Source: Sphingomonas sp. NFR04
GTDB lineage: Bacteria > Pseudomonadota > Alphaproteobacteria > Sphingomonadales > Sphingomonadaceae
Direction of reading: 5' to 3'
Length of the DNA stretch: 64,000 bases
NCBI RefSeq assembly: GCF_900114095.1
Contig: NZ_FORV01000010.1
Span: 1-64,000, forward strand
Under the pieces are notes generated by a model, which made no database searches, was not told the DNA's origin, and saw only the letters and a list, made by a program, of their open reading frames with translations. Each line of letters starts with the position of its first letter. Position 1 is the first letter of the stretch. This document shows, piece after piece, positions 31,593-39,873 of the stretch. A program made the translations under genes and the position numbers.

Positions 31593-32820
31593 GGGCGAAG
31601 CGGTGGCAGAACGCCGCCCCAAGCGTCTGCGCACCTGGCAGAAGGCGGCTTTGGTCGTCGTGCCGGTGGGCGTGGTCGCCGCCGGCTTCAGCCTGAGCGG
31701 GCGCAATGCGCCCGCCGTGGCTGCGCCGGCCGCACCCGTCGTCACCGTCGCCACCCCGCTCGCACGCGAAGTGAATGAGTGGGACGAATATGTCGGCCGC
31801 TTCGAGGCGAGCCGCACCGTCGAGGTGCGGCCGCGCGTGTCGGGCGCCGTCACTGCGATCCACTTCAAGGACGGCATGGTGGTAAAGCAGGGCCAGCTCC
31901 TCTTCACCATCGATCCGCGTCCGTTCACCGCCGCGCTGGCCGAGGCCAAGGCGGGCGTGGCGAGCGCGCAGAGCGATCTCGCACTCGCCCGCTCCGACCT
32001 CGACCGCGCCCAGCGGCTGGTCAGTGTCGAAGCCGTGTCGAAGAGCGATGTCGAACGTCTCCAGGCCCGCGTCCGCGCGGCCACTGCCGCTGTCGCCGCG
32101 GCAGAGGCCCGGGTCCGTGCCCGTGCGCTCGACGTCGAGTTCACCCAGGTGCGTGCACCGATTTCGGGCCGCATCTCCGACCGCAAGGTCGATCCCGGCA
32201 ATCTGGTCGCCGCCGGGGAAGGGCAGGGGGGCACGCTCCTCACCACGATCAATGCGCTCGATCCGATCTACTTCACCTTTGACGGCTCGGAAGCCCTGTT
32301 CCTCAAGGCCAAGCGCGCGGCGGGATCGTCGGCCAGCCCGGTCGAGATCCGGCTGCAGGACGAAGGCGATTATCGCTGGAAGGGGCAGATCGACTTCACC
32401 GACAACGGGCTCGATCCCAAGTCCGGCACGATCCGCGGCCGCGCGGTGCTGGCGAACAAGGACATGTTCCTGACGCCGGGCATGTTCGGCAACATGCGGC
32501 TCGCCGCAGGCGGCAAGGCACAGGCGCTGCTGGTGCCCGACGCCGCGATCCAGACCGACCAGGCGCGCAAGCTGGTGCTCACCGTCGGTGCCGACGGCAC
32601 CGTGGTGCCCAAGCCCGTGGTGCTCGGCCCGGTGGTCGACGGCCTCCGCATCGTCCGCTCGGGCCTGGCGCCGCAGGACAAGGTGGTGATCGCCGGCACC
32701 CAGTTCGCCCAGCCCGGCGGCAAGGTGCAGCCCAAGGCAGGCACCATCGCGCCGAACGCCGCGACCGACACGCCCGTCGTTTCCGCTCCGGTCACGGGCC
32801 AGGCGACCTTCGCCCGCTGA
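31570..32820 (+). CDS. RND efflux periplasmic adaptor (membrane fusion protein)
   Basis: A 416-residue HlyD/AcrA-family adaptor of the MexE type: one N-terminal membrane anchor (KAALVVVPVGVVAAGFSL), WDEYVGRFEASRTVEVRPRV lipoyl half, a coiled-coil hairpin (about 105-185), the second lipoyl half RAPISGRISDRKVDPGNLV, a beta-barrel and the membrane-proximal domain. It links the inner-membrane pump with the outer-membrane factor. AGGGGA precedes the ATG. 116 bases with two hairpins separate it from the pump gene. Confidence 0.95.
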   Translation: MNMHAPIEGEAVAERRPKRLRTWQKAALVVVPVGVVAAGFSLSGRNAPAVAAPAAPVVTVATPLAREVNEWDEYVGRFEASRTVEVRPRVSGAVTAIHFKDGMVVKQGQLLFTIDPRPFTAALAEAKAGVASAQSDLALARSDLDRAQRLVSVEAVSKSDVERLQARVRAATAAVAAAEARVRARALDVEFTQVRAPISGRISDRKVDPGNLVAAGEGQGGTLLTTINALDPIYFTFDGSEALFLKAKRAAGSSASPVEIRLQDEGDYRWKGQIDFTDNGLDPKSGTIRGRAVLANKDMFLTPGMFGNMRLAAGGKAQALLVPDAAIQTDQARKLVLTVGADGTVVPKPVVLGPVVDGLRIVRSGLAPQDKVVIAGTQFAQPGGKVQPKAGTIAPNAATDTPVVSAPVTGQATFAR

Positions 32821-32825
32821 CCGAA

Positions 32826-32860
32826 CTGCCGCCGGGCGCACCCCAGATGCCCGGCGGCAG
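32826..32860 (+). terminator. strong hairpin between adaptor and pump genes
   Basis: CTGCCGCCGGGC (32826-32837) and GCCCGGCGGCAG (32849-32860) form a perfect 12-bp stem with an 11-base loop, followed by GTAGTTT. Inside an operon it could be an attenuator or an RNA-stability element that sets adaptor:pump stoichiometry. Confidence 0.55.
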
Positions 32861-32880
32861 GTAGTTTCCCGTGTGCCCGT

Positions 32881-32898
32881 CCGCGTGATTGCACGCGG
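32881..32898 (+). promoter_or_regulatory. second intergenic hairpin
   Basis: CCGCGTG-ATTG-CACGCGG, a perfect 7-bp stem with a 4-base loop, 38 bases before the pump start and upstream of its AAAAGGAGAAGG ribosome site. Confidence 0.4.
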
Positions 32899-32936
32899 GC
32901 GCGAGCACGCGCGTCCGCTAGGAAAAGGAGAAGGCC

Positions 32937-35900
32937 ATGCGCCTCTCACGCTTCTTCATCACCCGCCCGATCTTCGCGGCGGTGATCGCGATCATCATCA
33001 CGATCCTGGGCGGCATCGCCTATTTCGCGCTGCCCATCTCGCAATATCCCGACATCGTGCCGCCGACGGTCACGGTGACGGCCAGCTATCCCGGCGCCTC
33101 GGCGGAGACCGTGGCGGAAACCGTCGCCGCGCCGATCGAGCAGGAAATCAACGGCGTCGACGACATGCTCTACCAGTCGTCGCAGTCGACCGGCGACGGC
33201 AACGTGACCATCACCGTCACCTTCAAGACCGGCACCAATCTCGATGCCGCGCAGGTGCTGGTGCAGAACCGCGTCGCGGTCGCGATCCCGCGCCTGCCCG
33301 AGGAAGTGCAGCGGCTCGGCGTCGTCACGCGCAAGACCAGCCCCGACTTCCTGATGGTAGTCAACCTGATCTCGCCGGACAACTCGATCGATCGCAGCTA
33401 CATCTCCAACTACGCCCTCACCCAGGTGAAGGACCGCCTCGCGCGGCTCGAAGGCGTGGGCGACGTGCGCATGTTCGGTGCGCGCGACTATGCGATGCGG
33501 GTGTGGATCGATCCGGGCCGCGCGGCCGCGCTGAACCTCACCGCGGGCGATATCGTCCAGGCGCTGCGCGGGCAGAACATCCAGGTCGCGGCGGGCTCGC
33601 TCGGCCAGCCGGGGTCGCAGCGCAGCGGCAACGCCTTCCAGCTCAACGTTGAGACCCAGGGCCGCCTCAAGACCCCGGCCGAGTTCGGCCGCGTCGTCAT
33701 CCGTACGGATAACGAGGGCCGCCAGGTCCGCGTGAGCGACGTCGCGCGCGTCGAGCTCGGCGCCGCCGACTATTCCTCCAACACCTATCTCTCGAACCAG
33801 CCGACCGTGATCCTGGCCGCCTTCCAGCGCCCGGGCTCCAACGCGCTCGCCGCTGCGCTGCGGATCAAGGCGGAGATGGACACGATCTCGAAGACCTTCC
33901 CCAAGGGCCTCGAATATCGCGTGATCTACAACCCCACCGAGTTCATCGCCCAGTCGATCGACGCGGTGTACCACACGCTCGGCGAAGCGGTGGTGCTCGT
34001 CGTCCTCGTCGTGATCGTGTTCCTCCAGAAATGGCGGGCGGCGATCATCCCGGTGGTGGCGATCCCCGTGTCGCTGATCGGCACCATGGCGGTGCTGCTG
34101 CCGATGGGCTATTCGCTCAACAACCTCTCGCTGTTCGGCCTGGTGCTCGCCATCGGCATCGTCGTCGACGACGCGATCGTCGTGGTGGAGAATGTCGAGC
34201 GCAACCTCGCCCGCGGCATGACGCCGCTGGAGGCGGCGCGTACCTCGATGGACGAAGTGTCGGGCGCGCTGGTCGCGATCGTGCTGGTGCTGTTCGCGGT
34301 GTTCCTGCCGACCTTGTTCCTCAACGGTCTGTCGGGCGCTTTCTACAAGCAGTTCGCCGTGACGATCTCGGTCGCCACCGCCATCTCGCTGCTCGTGTCG
34401 CTGACGCTCTCCCCGGCGCTCGCCGCGGTGCTGCTCCGGCATCACGAGGGTGAAGCAAAGGGCCGGATCGGGCGGGTGTTCGGCCGCGCGGCGGATGCCT
34501 TCAACCGTGGCTTCGAGCGGATGAGCAATGGCTATGCCCGCCTCACCCACAAGCTGGTCACGCGGCCGAAGCGGATGATGATTGCCTATCTCGGCCTGAT
34601 CGCCGCGACGGTCGCGACCTTCTGGGTGACGCCGGTGGGCTTCATCCCGGCGCAGGATCAGGGCTATTTCCTCACCGTGATTCAGCTGCCGCCGGGCTCT
34701 TCGCTCGAGCGTACCGATGAAGTGATGCGCAAGGTCGTCGCGCGCATCCTGCCGATCCCGGGCGTGAAGGGCTCGGTGATGCTCGCGGGCTTTGACGGCC
34801 CGTCGCAGACGCTCGCTCCGAACAGCGCCGCCGCCTATGTCCCGCTGCAGAGCTTCGAGGAGCGCAAGAAGCTGGGCGTCAACATCCAGGGCATCATGGC
34901 CGAGGCGCGCAAGCGCACCGCCGACATCAACGAGGCGATGCTGCTCGTGGTCCCGCCGCCGCTCATCCAGGGCATCGGTTCGGCCGGCGGCTACCGCCTG
35001 ATGGTGGAGGACCGCAGCGAGCATGGCTATCAGGCGCTGGGCAACACTGCCTTCGGACTGATCGGCCAGGCCAACAAGACGCCGGGGCTCGCCCAGGTCT
35101 ATACCTTCTTCAACACCGCGACGCCGCGCGTCTTCGCCGATATCGATCGCCGCAAGGCCGAGATCCTCGGCGTGCCGCCCGAGCGGGTGTTCGAAGCGCT
35201 CAACGTCTATCTCGGCTCGGCCTTCGTGAACGACTTCAACATGCTCGGCCGCACCTACCGCGTGACCGCGCAGGCTGACGCGCCCTTCCGGGCGACCGAA
35301 GCCGACATCGCCAACCTCAAGACGCGCTCGGACGCCGGCGGCATGGTGCCGATCGGATCGGTCGCGACCTTCGAGAACAAGACGGGCCCGTATCGCGTGA
35401 CGCGCTACAACCTGTTCCCGGCGGTGGAAGTCGATGGCGATACCGCGCCGGGCTACAGCTCGGGCGCGTCGCTCGACGCGATGGAGAAGCTCTCGGCCGA
35501 ACTGCCTGCGGGCTATGCGGGTGAGTGGACCGGCATCGCCTATCAGCAGAAGATGGCGGGGAGCACGGCAGGCCTGGTGTTCGCGCTGGCGGTGCTGTTC
35601 GTCTTCCTCGTGCTGGCGGCGCAATATGAAAGCCTGACACTGCCGCTGGCGATCATCCTGATCGTGCCGATGTGCCTGCTGGCGGCGATGGCGGGCGTGA
35701 ACCTGCGCGGCATGGACAACAATGTGCTGACGCAGATCGGGCTGGTCGTGCTGATCGCGCTCGCCGCCAAGAACGCGATCCTCGTGGTCGAGTTTGCCCA
35801 CCAGGCGGAAGTCCGCGACGGCCTGTCGCCGGTGGAGGCCGCAGTGCGGGCGGCGCAGGACCGGTTGCGGCCGATCCTGATGACCAGCTTCGCCTTCATC

Positions 35901-36113
35901 CTCGGCGCGGTGCCGCTGCTGATCGCGAGCGGGGCGGGCGCCGAGCTTCGCCAAGCGCTGGGTACGGCAGTGTTCTTCGGGATGATGGGCGTCACCGGTT
36001 TCGGCCTGCTTTTCACGCCGACCTTCTACGTGGTGTGCCGCGCGCTTGGTGCGCGGCTCGCCCGGCGGCGCGGACAGGGTGGCGAGCACCACCAGCTCCA
36101 GCCGGCCGAGTAA
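32937..36113 (+). CDS. RND multidrug efflux pump, inner-membrane subunit (HAE1 family)
   Basis: A 1058-residue AcrB/MexF-type proton antiporter. The N-terminal LSRFFITRPIFAAVIAIIIT, two large periplasmic porter loops, 12 transmembrane segments and the proton-relay pair D411-D412 (GIVVDDAIVVVENVER) are present. The loop ALTQVKDRLARLEGVGDVRMFG and the motif GDGNVTITVTFKTGTN are family standards. It would expel hydrophobic drugs or toxic metabolites through the adaptor and the outer-membrane factor. Strong AAAAGGAGAAGG ribosome site. MexF-like proteins often export phenicols, quinolones and aromatic compounds. Confidence 0.97.
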   Translation: MRLSRFFITRPIFAAVIAIIITILGGIAYFALPISQYPDIVPPTVTVTASYPGASAETVAETVAAPIEQEINGVDDMLYQSSQSTGDGNVTITVTFKTGTNLDAAQVLVQNRVAVAIPRLPEEVQRLGVVTRKTSPDFLMVVNLISPDNSIDRSYISNYALTQVKDRLARLEGVGDVRMFGARDYAMRVWIDPGRAAALNLTAGDIVQALRGQNIQVAAGSLGQPGSQRSGNAFQLNVETQGRLKTPAEFGRVVIRTDNEGRQVRVSDVARVELGAADYSSNTYLSNQPTVILAAFQRPGSNALAAALRIKAEMDTISKTFPKGLEYRVIYNPTEFIAQSIDAVYHTLGEAVVLVVLVVIVFLQKWRAAIIPVVAIPVSLIGTMAVLLPMGYSLNNLSLFGLVLAIGIVVDDAIVVVENVERNLARGMTPLEAARTSMDEVSGALVAIVLVLFAVFLPTLFLNGLSGAFYKQFAVTISVATAISLLVSLTLSPALAAVLLRHHEGEAKGRIGRVFGRAADAFNRGFERMSNGYARLTHKLVTRPKRMMIAYLGLIAATVATFWVTPVGFIPAQDQGYFLTVIQLPPGSSLERTDEVMRKVVARILPIPGVKGSVMLAGFDGPSQTLAPNSAAAYVPLQSFEERKKLGVNIQGIMAEARKRTADINEAMLLVVPPPLIQGIGSAGGYRLMVEDRSEHGYQALGNTAFGLIGQANKTPGLAQVYTFFNTATPRVFADIDRRKAEILGVPPERVFEALNVYLGSAFVNDFNMLGRTYRVTAQADAPFRATEADIANLKTRSDAGGMVPIGSVATFENKTGPYRVTRYNLFPAVEVDGDTAPGYSSGASLDAMEKLSAELPAGYAGEWTGIAYQQKMAGSTAGLVFALAVLFVFLVLAAQYESLTLPLAIILIVPMCLLAAMAGVNLRGMDNNVLTQIGLVVLIALAAKNAILVVEFAHQAEVRDGLSPVEAAVRAAQDRLRPILMTSFAFILGAVPLLIASGAGAELRQALGTAVFFGMMGVTGFGLLFTPTFYVVCRALGARLARRRGQGGEHHQLQPAE

Positions 36114-36140
36114 GAGCGGTGGGGCTCGCGCTCGACCTTG

Positions 36141-36280
36141 GTCCCCCTCACCCTTCCGCCGCTTCGCGGCTCCCTCCCTCTCCCACAAGGGGAGAGGGAC
36201 CAGGACGCCGAAACTCCCTCTCCCCTTGTGGGAGAGGGAAGGGGCCCGCCGCCGGAGGCGGTGGGAAGGGTGAGGGGGAC
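36141..36280. repeat. large nested palindromic intergenic repeat (REP-like)
   Basis: The outer arms GTCCCCCTCACCCTTCC (36141-36157) and its exact complement (36264-36280) are 17 bp. The inner arms, 36176-36198 and 36216-36238, are 23 bp and perfect. The inner sequence CCCTCTCCCCTTGTGGGAG is of a type often repeated in intergenic DNA of GC-rich proteobacteria. The element would form a long hairpin between pump and outer-membrane factor genes and could shield the upstream mRNA. Confidence 0.75.
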
Positions 36281-36358
36281 GAGGGGCGAGGCGAAGAGCC
36301 CCGCCACCCAAACAGACCAGACCGGCGGTATCAGCAAGCCCGCCGCAGGAGATTTCAC

Positions 36359-37765
36359 ATGCAACGCATGGCTTCGATCATGGCCGCAGTCTCGGCGCTG
36401 GCGCTTTCCGCCTGCGCCGTCGGCCCGAATTACAAGGCACCCGCGCGGCCGCAGAGCGCCGCGGGCGCGTTCCTCTCGACCAGCCCGGCGGTTTCGGCCG
36501 CGCCGGTGCAGGAAGGCTGGTGGCGGCTTTACAACGATCCGGTGCTCGATCGGCTGGTGACGGAGGCGCTCGCCGCCAACACCGACGTTCGCGTTGCTGT
36601 CGCCCGGATCGAGCGGGCCCGCGCAACGTTGCGCGGCGCAACTTCCGACCGGCTGCCCCAGGCGACCGCAAATGCCGGCGCCAATTACGGGCGCCTGCCG
36701 CTCGGCCAGCGCCCGATCGGGTTCGGCAAGGAGGATTGGCAGGTCGATCTCGGGCTCGACGTTTCCTATGAAGTCGATCTGTTCGGCCGCATCTCGCGCA
36801 ACGTCGAGGCTGCGCGCGGCGATGTCGCGGCGGCGCAGGCCGATGCGGACGCGGTCCGTGTGGTCGTCGCGGCGGATACCGCGCGCGCCTATGCCGATGC
36901 CGTATCCTCGGCCGAGCGGCTGGCGGTGGCCGAGCGGATCGTGGCGCTGCTCGATCAGTCGATCGACCTGACCCAGCGGCGCCGCAATGTCGGGCTGGCG
37001 ACGCGGCTCGACGTCGCCCGCATCGCCGCGCTGCGCAACCAGCGCCAGGCCGATGTGCCCGCGCTCGCCGCCCAGCGTGACGCGGCGCTGTTCCGCCTTG
37101 CCACGCTGATCGGCAAGACCCCCGCCGAGCTGCCCGCCGAGGCGCGCGAGCGGCACACCACGCTTCGGCTCGACCAGCCGATCCCGGTCGGCGACGGCGC
37201 GGCATTGCTCGCCCGTCGGCCGGACGTGCGCGCGGCCGAGCGCCGGCTGGCCGCCTCGACGGCGCGCATCGGCGTTGCCACCGCAGACCTCTACCCGCGC
37301 ATCTCGCTGGGCGGTTCGGGGGGATCGACCGGCAATGATTTCGGCAACATCTTCGGCGCGGGGCCGCTGCGCTGGCTGGTCGGCGGGCTGATCAACTGGA
37401 CGGTGAACCCGGCCCCGGCGCGCGCGCGGATCGCGGCGGCCGAAGCCGACAGCCGGGAAGCGCTTGCCACCTTCGACGGCACAGTGCTCACCGCGCTGCA
37501 GGAGACCGAGACCGCGCTCTCCGCCTATGGCCGCGCGCTCGAGCGGCGCACCGCGCTGCAGGCGGCGCTCAACGAAGCCGAGGCGGCGGTGCGGATCGCC
37601 CGCGCGCGCCAGACCGAGGGCGACATCAACTCGCTCGACCTGCTCGACGCCGAGCGGACCTTCGCCGATGCCCAGGCCGCGTTGGCCACGGCCGACGCCG
37701 CGATCGCCGAGGCGCAGGTCAACCTGTTCCGCGCGCTCGGCGGCGGCTGGCAGCAGCAGGCCTGA
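36359..37765 (+). CDS. outer-membrane efflux lipoprotein (OprM/NodT family)
   Basis: A 468-residue TolC-type outer-membrane factor with a lipoprotein signal (VSALALSACAVGPNYKAP; lipobox LSAC) and the conserved GWWRLYNDPVLDRLVTEAL entry. Two internal repeats of long helices (RATLRGATSD..., RALDLTQRRRNVGLA-like) and ARLAASTARIGVATADLYPRISL are typical. It forms the exit duct for the RND pump. GGAG lies before the ATG. The frame runs open far upstream inside the pump gene, but the lipoprotein signal fixes the start. Confidence 0.94.
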   Translation: MQRMASIMAAVSALALSACAVGPNYKAPARPQSAAGAFLSTSPAVSAAPVQEGWWRLYNDPVLDRLVTEALAANTDVRVAVARIERARATLRGATSDRLPQATANAGANYGRLPLGQRPIGFGKEDWQVDLGLDVSYEVDLFGRISRNVEAARGDVAAAQADADAVRVVVAADTARAYADAVSSAERLAVAERIVALLDQSIDLTQRRRNVGLATRLDVARIAALRNQRQADVPALAAQRDAALFRLATLIGKTPAELPAEARERHTTLRLDQPIPVGDGAALLARRPDVRAAERRLAASTARIGVATADLYPRISLGGSGGSTGNDFGNIFGAGPLRWLVGGLINWTVNPAPARARIAAAEADSREALATFDGTVLTALQETETALSAYGRALERRTALQAALNEAEAAVRIARARQTEGDINSLDLLDAERTFADAQAALATADAAIAEAQVNLFRALGGGWQQQA

Positions 37766-37774
37766 ACAACCGCG

Positions 37775-37808
37775 CCCGACGCCGCTTCCGAAAGGTGGCG
37801 GCGTCGGG
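37775..37808. terminator. bidirectional hairpin between convergent genes
   Basis: CCCGACGCCGC (37775-37785) and GCGGCGTCGGG (37798-37808) form an 11-bp perfect stem with a 12-base loop, between the stops of the outer-membrane factor and the PNPOx-like gene. No strong T run. Confidence 0.55.
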
Positions 37809-37816
37809 GGCAAGCC

Positions 37817-38251
37817 TCAGAGGGCGATCTCGCCCTCGTCGCTGCCATTCCAATAGTGCAGCCGGCGCGCGCGGACATGGATCATCACCACGCCCGGCGT
37901 GTCGATGCCCTGCTCGAACCAGCGATCGAGATCCTTGGTCCAGTGCGCGGCGAACTGCGCCTTGTCGCGCACCAGATCGGCATCGCCTTCCACCGCGACG
38001 AACAGCGGCGGCCCACCGAGCAGCCCCGCGGCGCCGGTGAAGGTGAGGCCCACGCGCGGTTCGGCCTCGATGTCGGCGATGGTGCGCGCGCTGTCATAGC
38101 TGAAGAAATAGCTGTCGCCGCGATACTCGACCTCGCCATTGTTGCTCATCGGCCGGCTGGCGATGGCGCCGCCGTCCGTCCGGGTGGAGAGCATGCCGAA
38201 GTCGATCTTGCCCATCTTCTTCGCCAGCGATTCCAACGTCATTTCCGCCAT
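37817..38251 (-). CDS. pyridoxamine 5'-phosphate oxidase-like stress protein
   Basis: A 144-residue split-barrel flavin-binding protein of the Pyridox_ox_2/general stress protein 26 type: MGKIDFGMLSTRTDGGAIASRPM at the N-terminus (as two parts), FFSYDSARTIADIEAEPRVGLTF and FVAVEGDADLVRD are family blocks. It probably binds FMN, F420 or haem-related cofactors; no catalytic assignment is possible. AAGGAG is 7 bases before the chosen ATG. Convergent with the efflux operon, not part of it. Confidence 0.88.
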   Translation of the reverse strand: MAEMTLESLAKKMGKIDFGMLSTRTDGGAIASRPMSNNGEVEYRGDSYFFSYDSARTIADIEAEPRVGLTFTGAAGLLGGPPLFVAVEGDADLVRDKAQFAAHWTKDLDRWFEQGIDTPGVVMIHVRARRLHYWNGSDEGEIAL

Positions 38252-38450
38252 GATGCACTCCTTCACAGGACCGGTGTGCCGGTCGGAGGCATCAACCATG
38301 GCGGAGGGCGTGGGTTGCGCCGACTTCCCCTTTCGACAGCCGGAAAAACTTCCTCCACTTTGAACCATTCCCCCGGCCCTCGGCACATACGGCATGCGAA
38401 CGCTTCCGGCCGCGGCGTTCCCCCTGTGTGCGGCCGAGGCCGACGTGCGT

Positions 38451-38488
38451 GTCCGATCCGGTGTCCGCCCCTGTGCACCGGATCGGAC
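38451..38488. promoter_or_regulatory. perfect 13-bp inverted repeat upstream of the PEP-CTERM gene
   Basis: GTCCGATCCGGTG (38451-38463) and CACCGGATCGGAC (38476-38488) with a 12-base loop, 21 bases before the ATG and immediately upstream of the AAGGGAG ribosome site. It could be an RNA switch or attenuator, or a double operator. Confidence 0.5.
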
Positions 38489-38509
38489 CAATCAAGGGAG
38501 AACCAATTG

Positions 38510-39157
38510 ATGCGTATCTTGTTGGGCGCAGCCGCGCTCGTCTCGCTCGCCGCCGCACCTGCGCTGGCCCAGACCCAGACCGTCTCTGACGCGACCGGCG
38601 ATTTCCTCTCGGGCTATACCGGCCCGAAGCTCGCCGATCTCGATGTCACCAGCTTCTCGGTGAGCTATGATGCCGGATCCCAGCTGTTCACGCTCGGCAC
38701 CACCTTTGCCGGCGCGATCACCCCGGGCACGGCCGGCTTCTATGTCTTCGGCGTCAACACCGGCAAGGGCGCGATCCGGCCGTTCGGCGGGATCGGCCAG
38801 GGCAATGTGATCTTCGACCAGGCGATCGTGGTGCAGAAGGACGGCACCGGCGCGATCGGCGGCACTGCGCTCGATTCGAACTGGGTGGCGATCGCGGGCA
38901 ACATCCTGACGGTGAAGGTGCCGCTGTCGCTGCTGCCGAGCACCGGCTTTGCGCCGGGCAAATACGGCTTCAACCTCTGGCCGCGCACCGGCTTCGGCAA
39001 CAATGCCCAGATCAGCGACTTCGCGCCCGAGAACGCCACGCTCTCGGCGGCCGTGCCCGAGCCGGCGAGCTGGGCGATGCTGATGCTCGGCGCCGGCGCC
39101 GCGGGCGGCATGCTCCGCTATCGCCGCCGCCGCCAGGCGACGCCTGCACTCGCCTGA
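38510..39157 (+). CDS. PEPxxWA-CTERM surface protein
   Basis: A 215-residue exported protein: signal peptide (LLGAAALVSLAAAPALAQ), a beta-rich domain without recognised family and the C-terminal sorting signal VPEPASWAMLMLGAGAAGG followed by RYRRRR (residues about 182-205). This tripartite PEP-CTERM signal is cut by an exosortase (EpsH-like), after which the protein is exported or attached at the outer surface, often together with exopolysaccharide. No exosortase gene is in the window. Good AAGGGAG ribosome site. An ECF sigma/anti-sigma operon follows 122 bases downstream. Confidence 0.9.
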   Translation: MRILLGAAALVSLAAAPALAQTQTVSDATGDFLSGYTGPKLADLDVTSFSVSYDAGSQLFTLGTTFAGAITPGTAGFYVFGVNTGKGAIRPFGGIGQGNVIFDQAIVVQKDGTGAIGGTALDSNWVAIAGNILTVKVPLSLLPSTGFAPGKYGFNLWPRTGFGNNAQISDFAPENATLSAAVPEPASWAMLMLGAGAAGGMLRYRRRRQATPALA

Positions 39158-39166
39158 CCTCCCGCC

Positions 39167-39201
39167 GCCGGCCGGGCGCGCAAAAAAACCACCCGGCCGG
39201 C
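39167..39201. terminator. GC-rich hairpin after the PEP-CTERM gene
   Basis: GCCGGCCGGG (39167-39176) and CCCGGCCGGC (39192-39201) pair perfectly over 10 bp; the loop contains seven A. An A run follows on the plus strand, so a plus-strand terminator would lack its U tract. Confidence 0.4.
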
Positions 39202-39233
39202 GAAAAAATGCACCTCGGGTCGCACCGATTGAA

Positions 39234-39272
39234 CCTTCGCTCCCCGCTGCGCCACTACAGTGGGAGCGAAGG
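39234..39272 (+). promoter_or_regulatory. hairpin covering the ribosome site of the ECF sigma gene
   Basis: CCTTCGCTCCC (39234-39244) and GGGAGCGAAGG (39262-39272) form a perfect 11-bp stem with a 17-base loop. The only good ribosome-site candidate for the GTG start at 39280 (AAGG, 39269-39272) lies in its 3' arm. In RNA the site would be masked. Confidence 0.5.
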
Positions 39273-39279
39273 CAGGTGC

Positions 39280-39870
39280 GTGACACAGAAGGATCCTCAG
39301 GCGCGGCGATCGATCGCAGGGCAGGACGACGAGGAGATGGGCCTCGTCGCCGCGGTGCGCGCGCGCGACCTGCGGGCGTTCGAGCAGCTCTACCGCCGCT
39401 ACCAGCCGCGGCTCACCCGCTTCGTCGGCACGCTGCTCCGCTCGCCGGGGCTGGTCGAGGAAGTGGTCAACGATACGCTGATGGTGCTGTGGCAGAAGGC
39501 GAGCGACTTCACCGGCGCCAGCCGGCTGTCGACCTGGCTGTTCGCCATCGCCTATCGCAAGGCGGTGCGTGCCCGGGCCCGCGAGCCGCTCGCCGCCGAT
39601 GGCGAAGCCGTGCTGGCGGAGCTTGCCGATGACAGTGCTGCAGATACGGGCCTGGCGCGCGACCGCACCCGGCAGGCGCTGCAGCGCGCGATGGGCGTGC
39701 TCTCGGCCGATCATCGCGCGGTGGTGGACCTCACCTATTTTCACGAGATCGGCTATCGCGAGATTGCCGAGATTCTGGGATGTCCGGTCGATACGGTGAA
39801 GACGCGGATGTTCCACGCCCGCCGCCAGTTGCGGCGTGCGATGGCGGGCGAATTGGCGGACTGGATCTAG
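39280..39870 (+). CDS. ECF-type RNA polymerase sigma factor
   Basis: A 196-residue group 4 sigma factor: sigma2 region (DLRAFEQLYRRYQPRLTRFV, then EEVVNDTLMVLWQKA) and sigma4 helix-turn-helix (YHEIGYREIAEILGCPVDTVKTRMFHARRQL as successive helices). The GTG start is used because it best fits the sigma2 N-terminus; an ATG at 39337 would remove part of it. It would direct polymerase to a regulon probably including its own operon. Anti-sigma gene follows after 3 bases. Confidence 0.92.
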   Translation: MTQKDPQARRSIAGQDDEEMGLVAAVRARDLRAFEQLYRRYQPRLTRFVGTLLRSPGLVEEVVNDTLMVLWQKASDFTGASRLSTWLFAIAYRKAVRARAREPLAADGEAVLAELADDSAADTGLARDRTRQALQRAMGVLSADHRAVVDLTYFHEIGYREIAEILGCPVDTVKTRMFHARRQLRRAMAGELADWI

Positions 39871-39873
39871 ACG

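Noticed and set aside
32946..36311. 1121-codon open frame on the minus strand opposite the RND pump
   Set aside because: Shadow of a GC-rich gene; composition is His/Arg/Asp-rich without any domain, and the opposite strand encodes a clear pump. The same holds for long antisense frames at 26099-29416, 22979-25999, 58849-61494 and 36026-37813.
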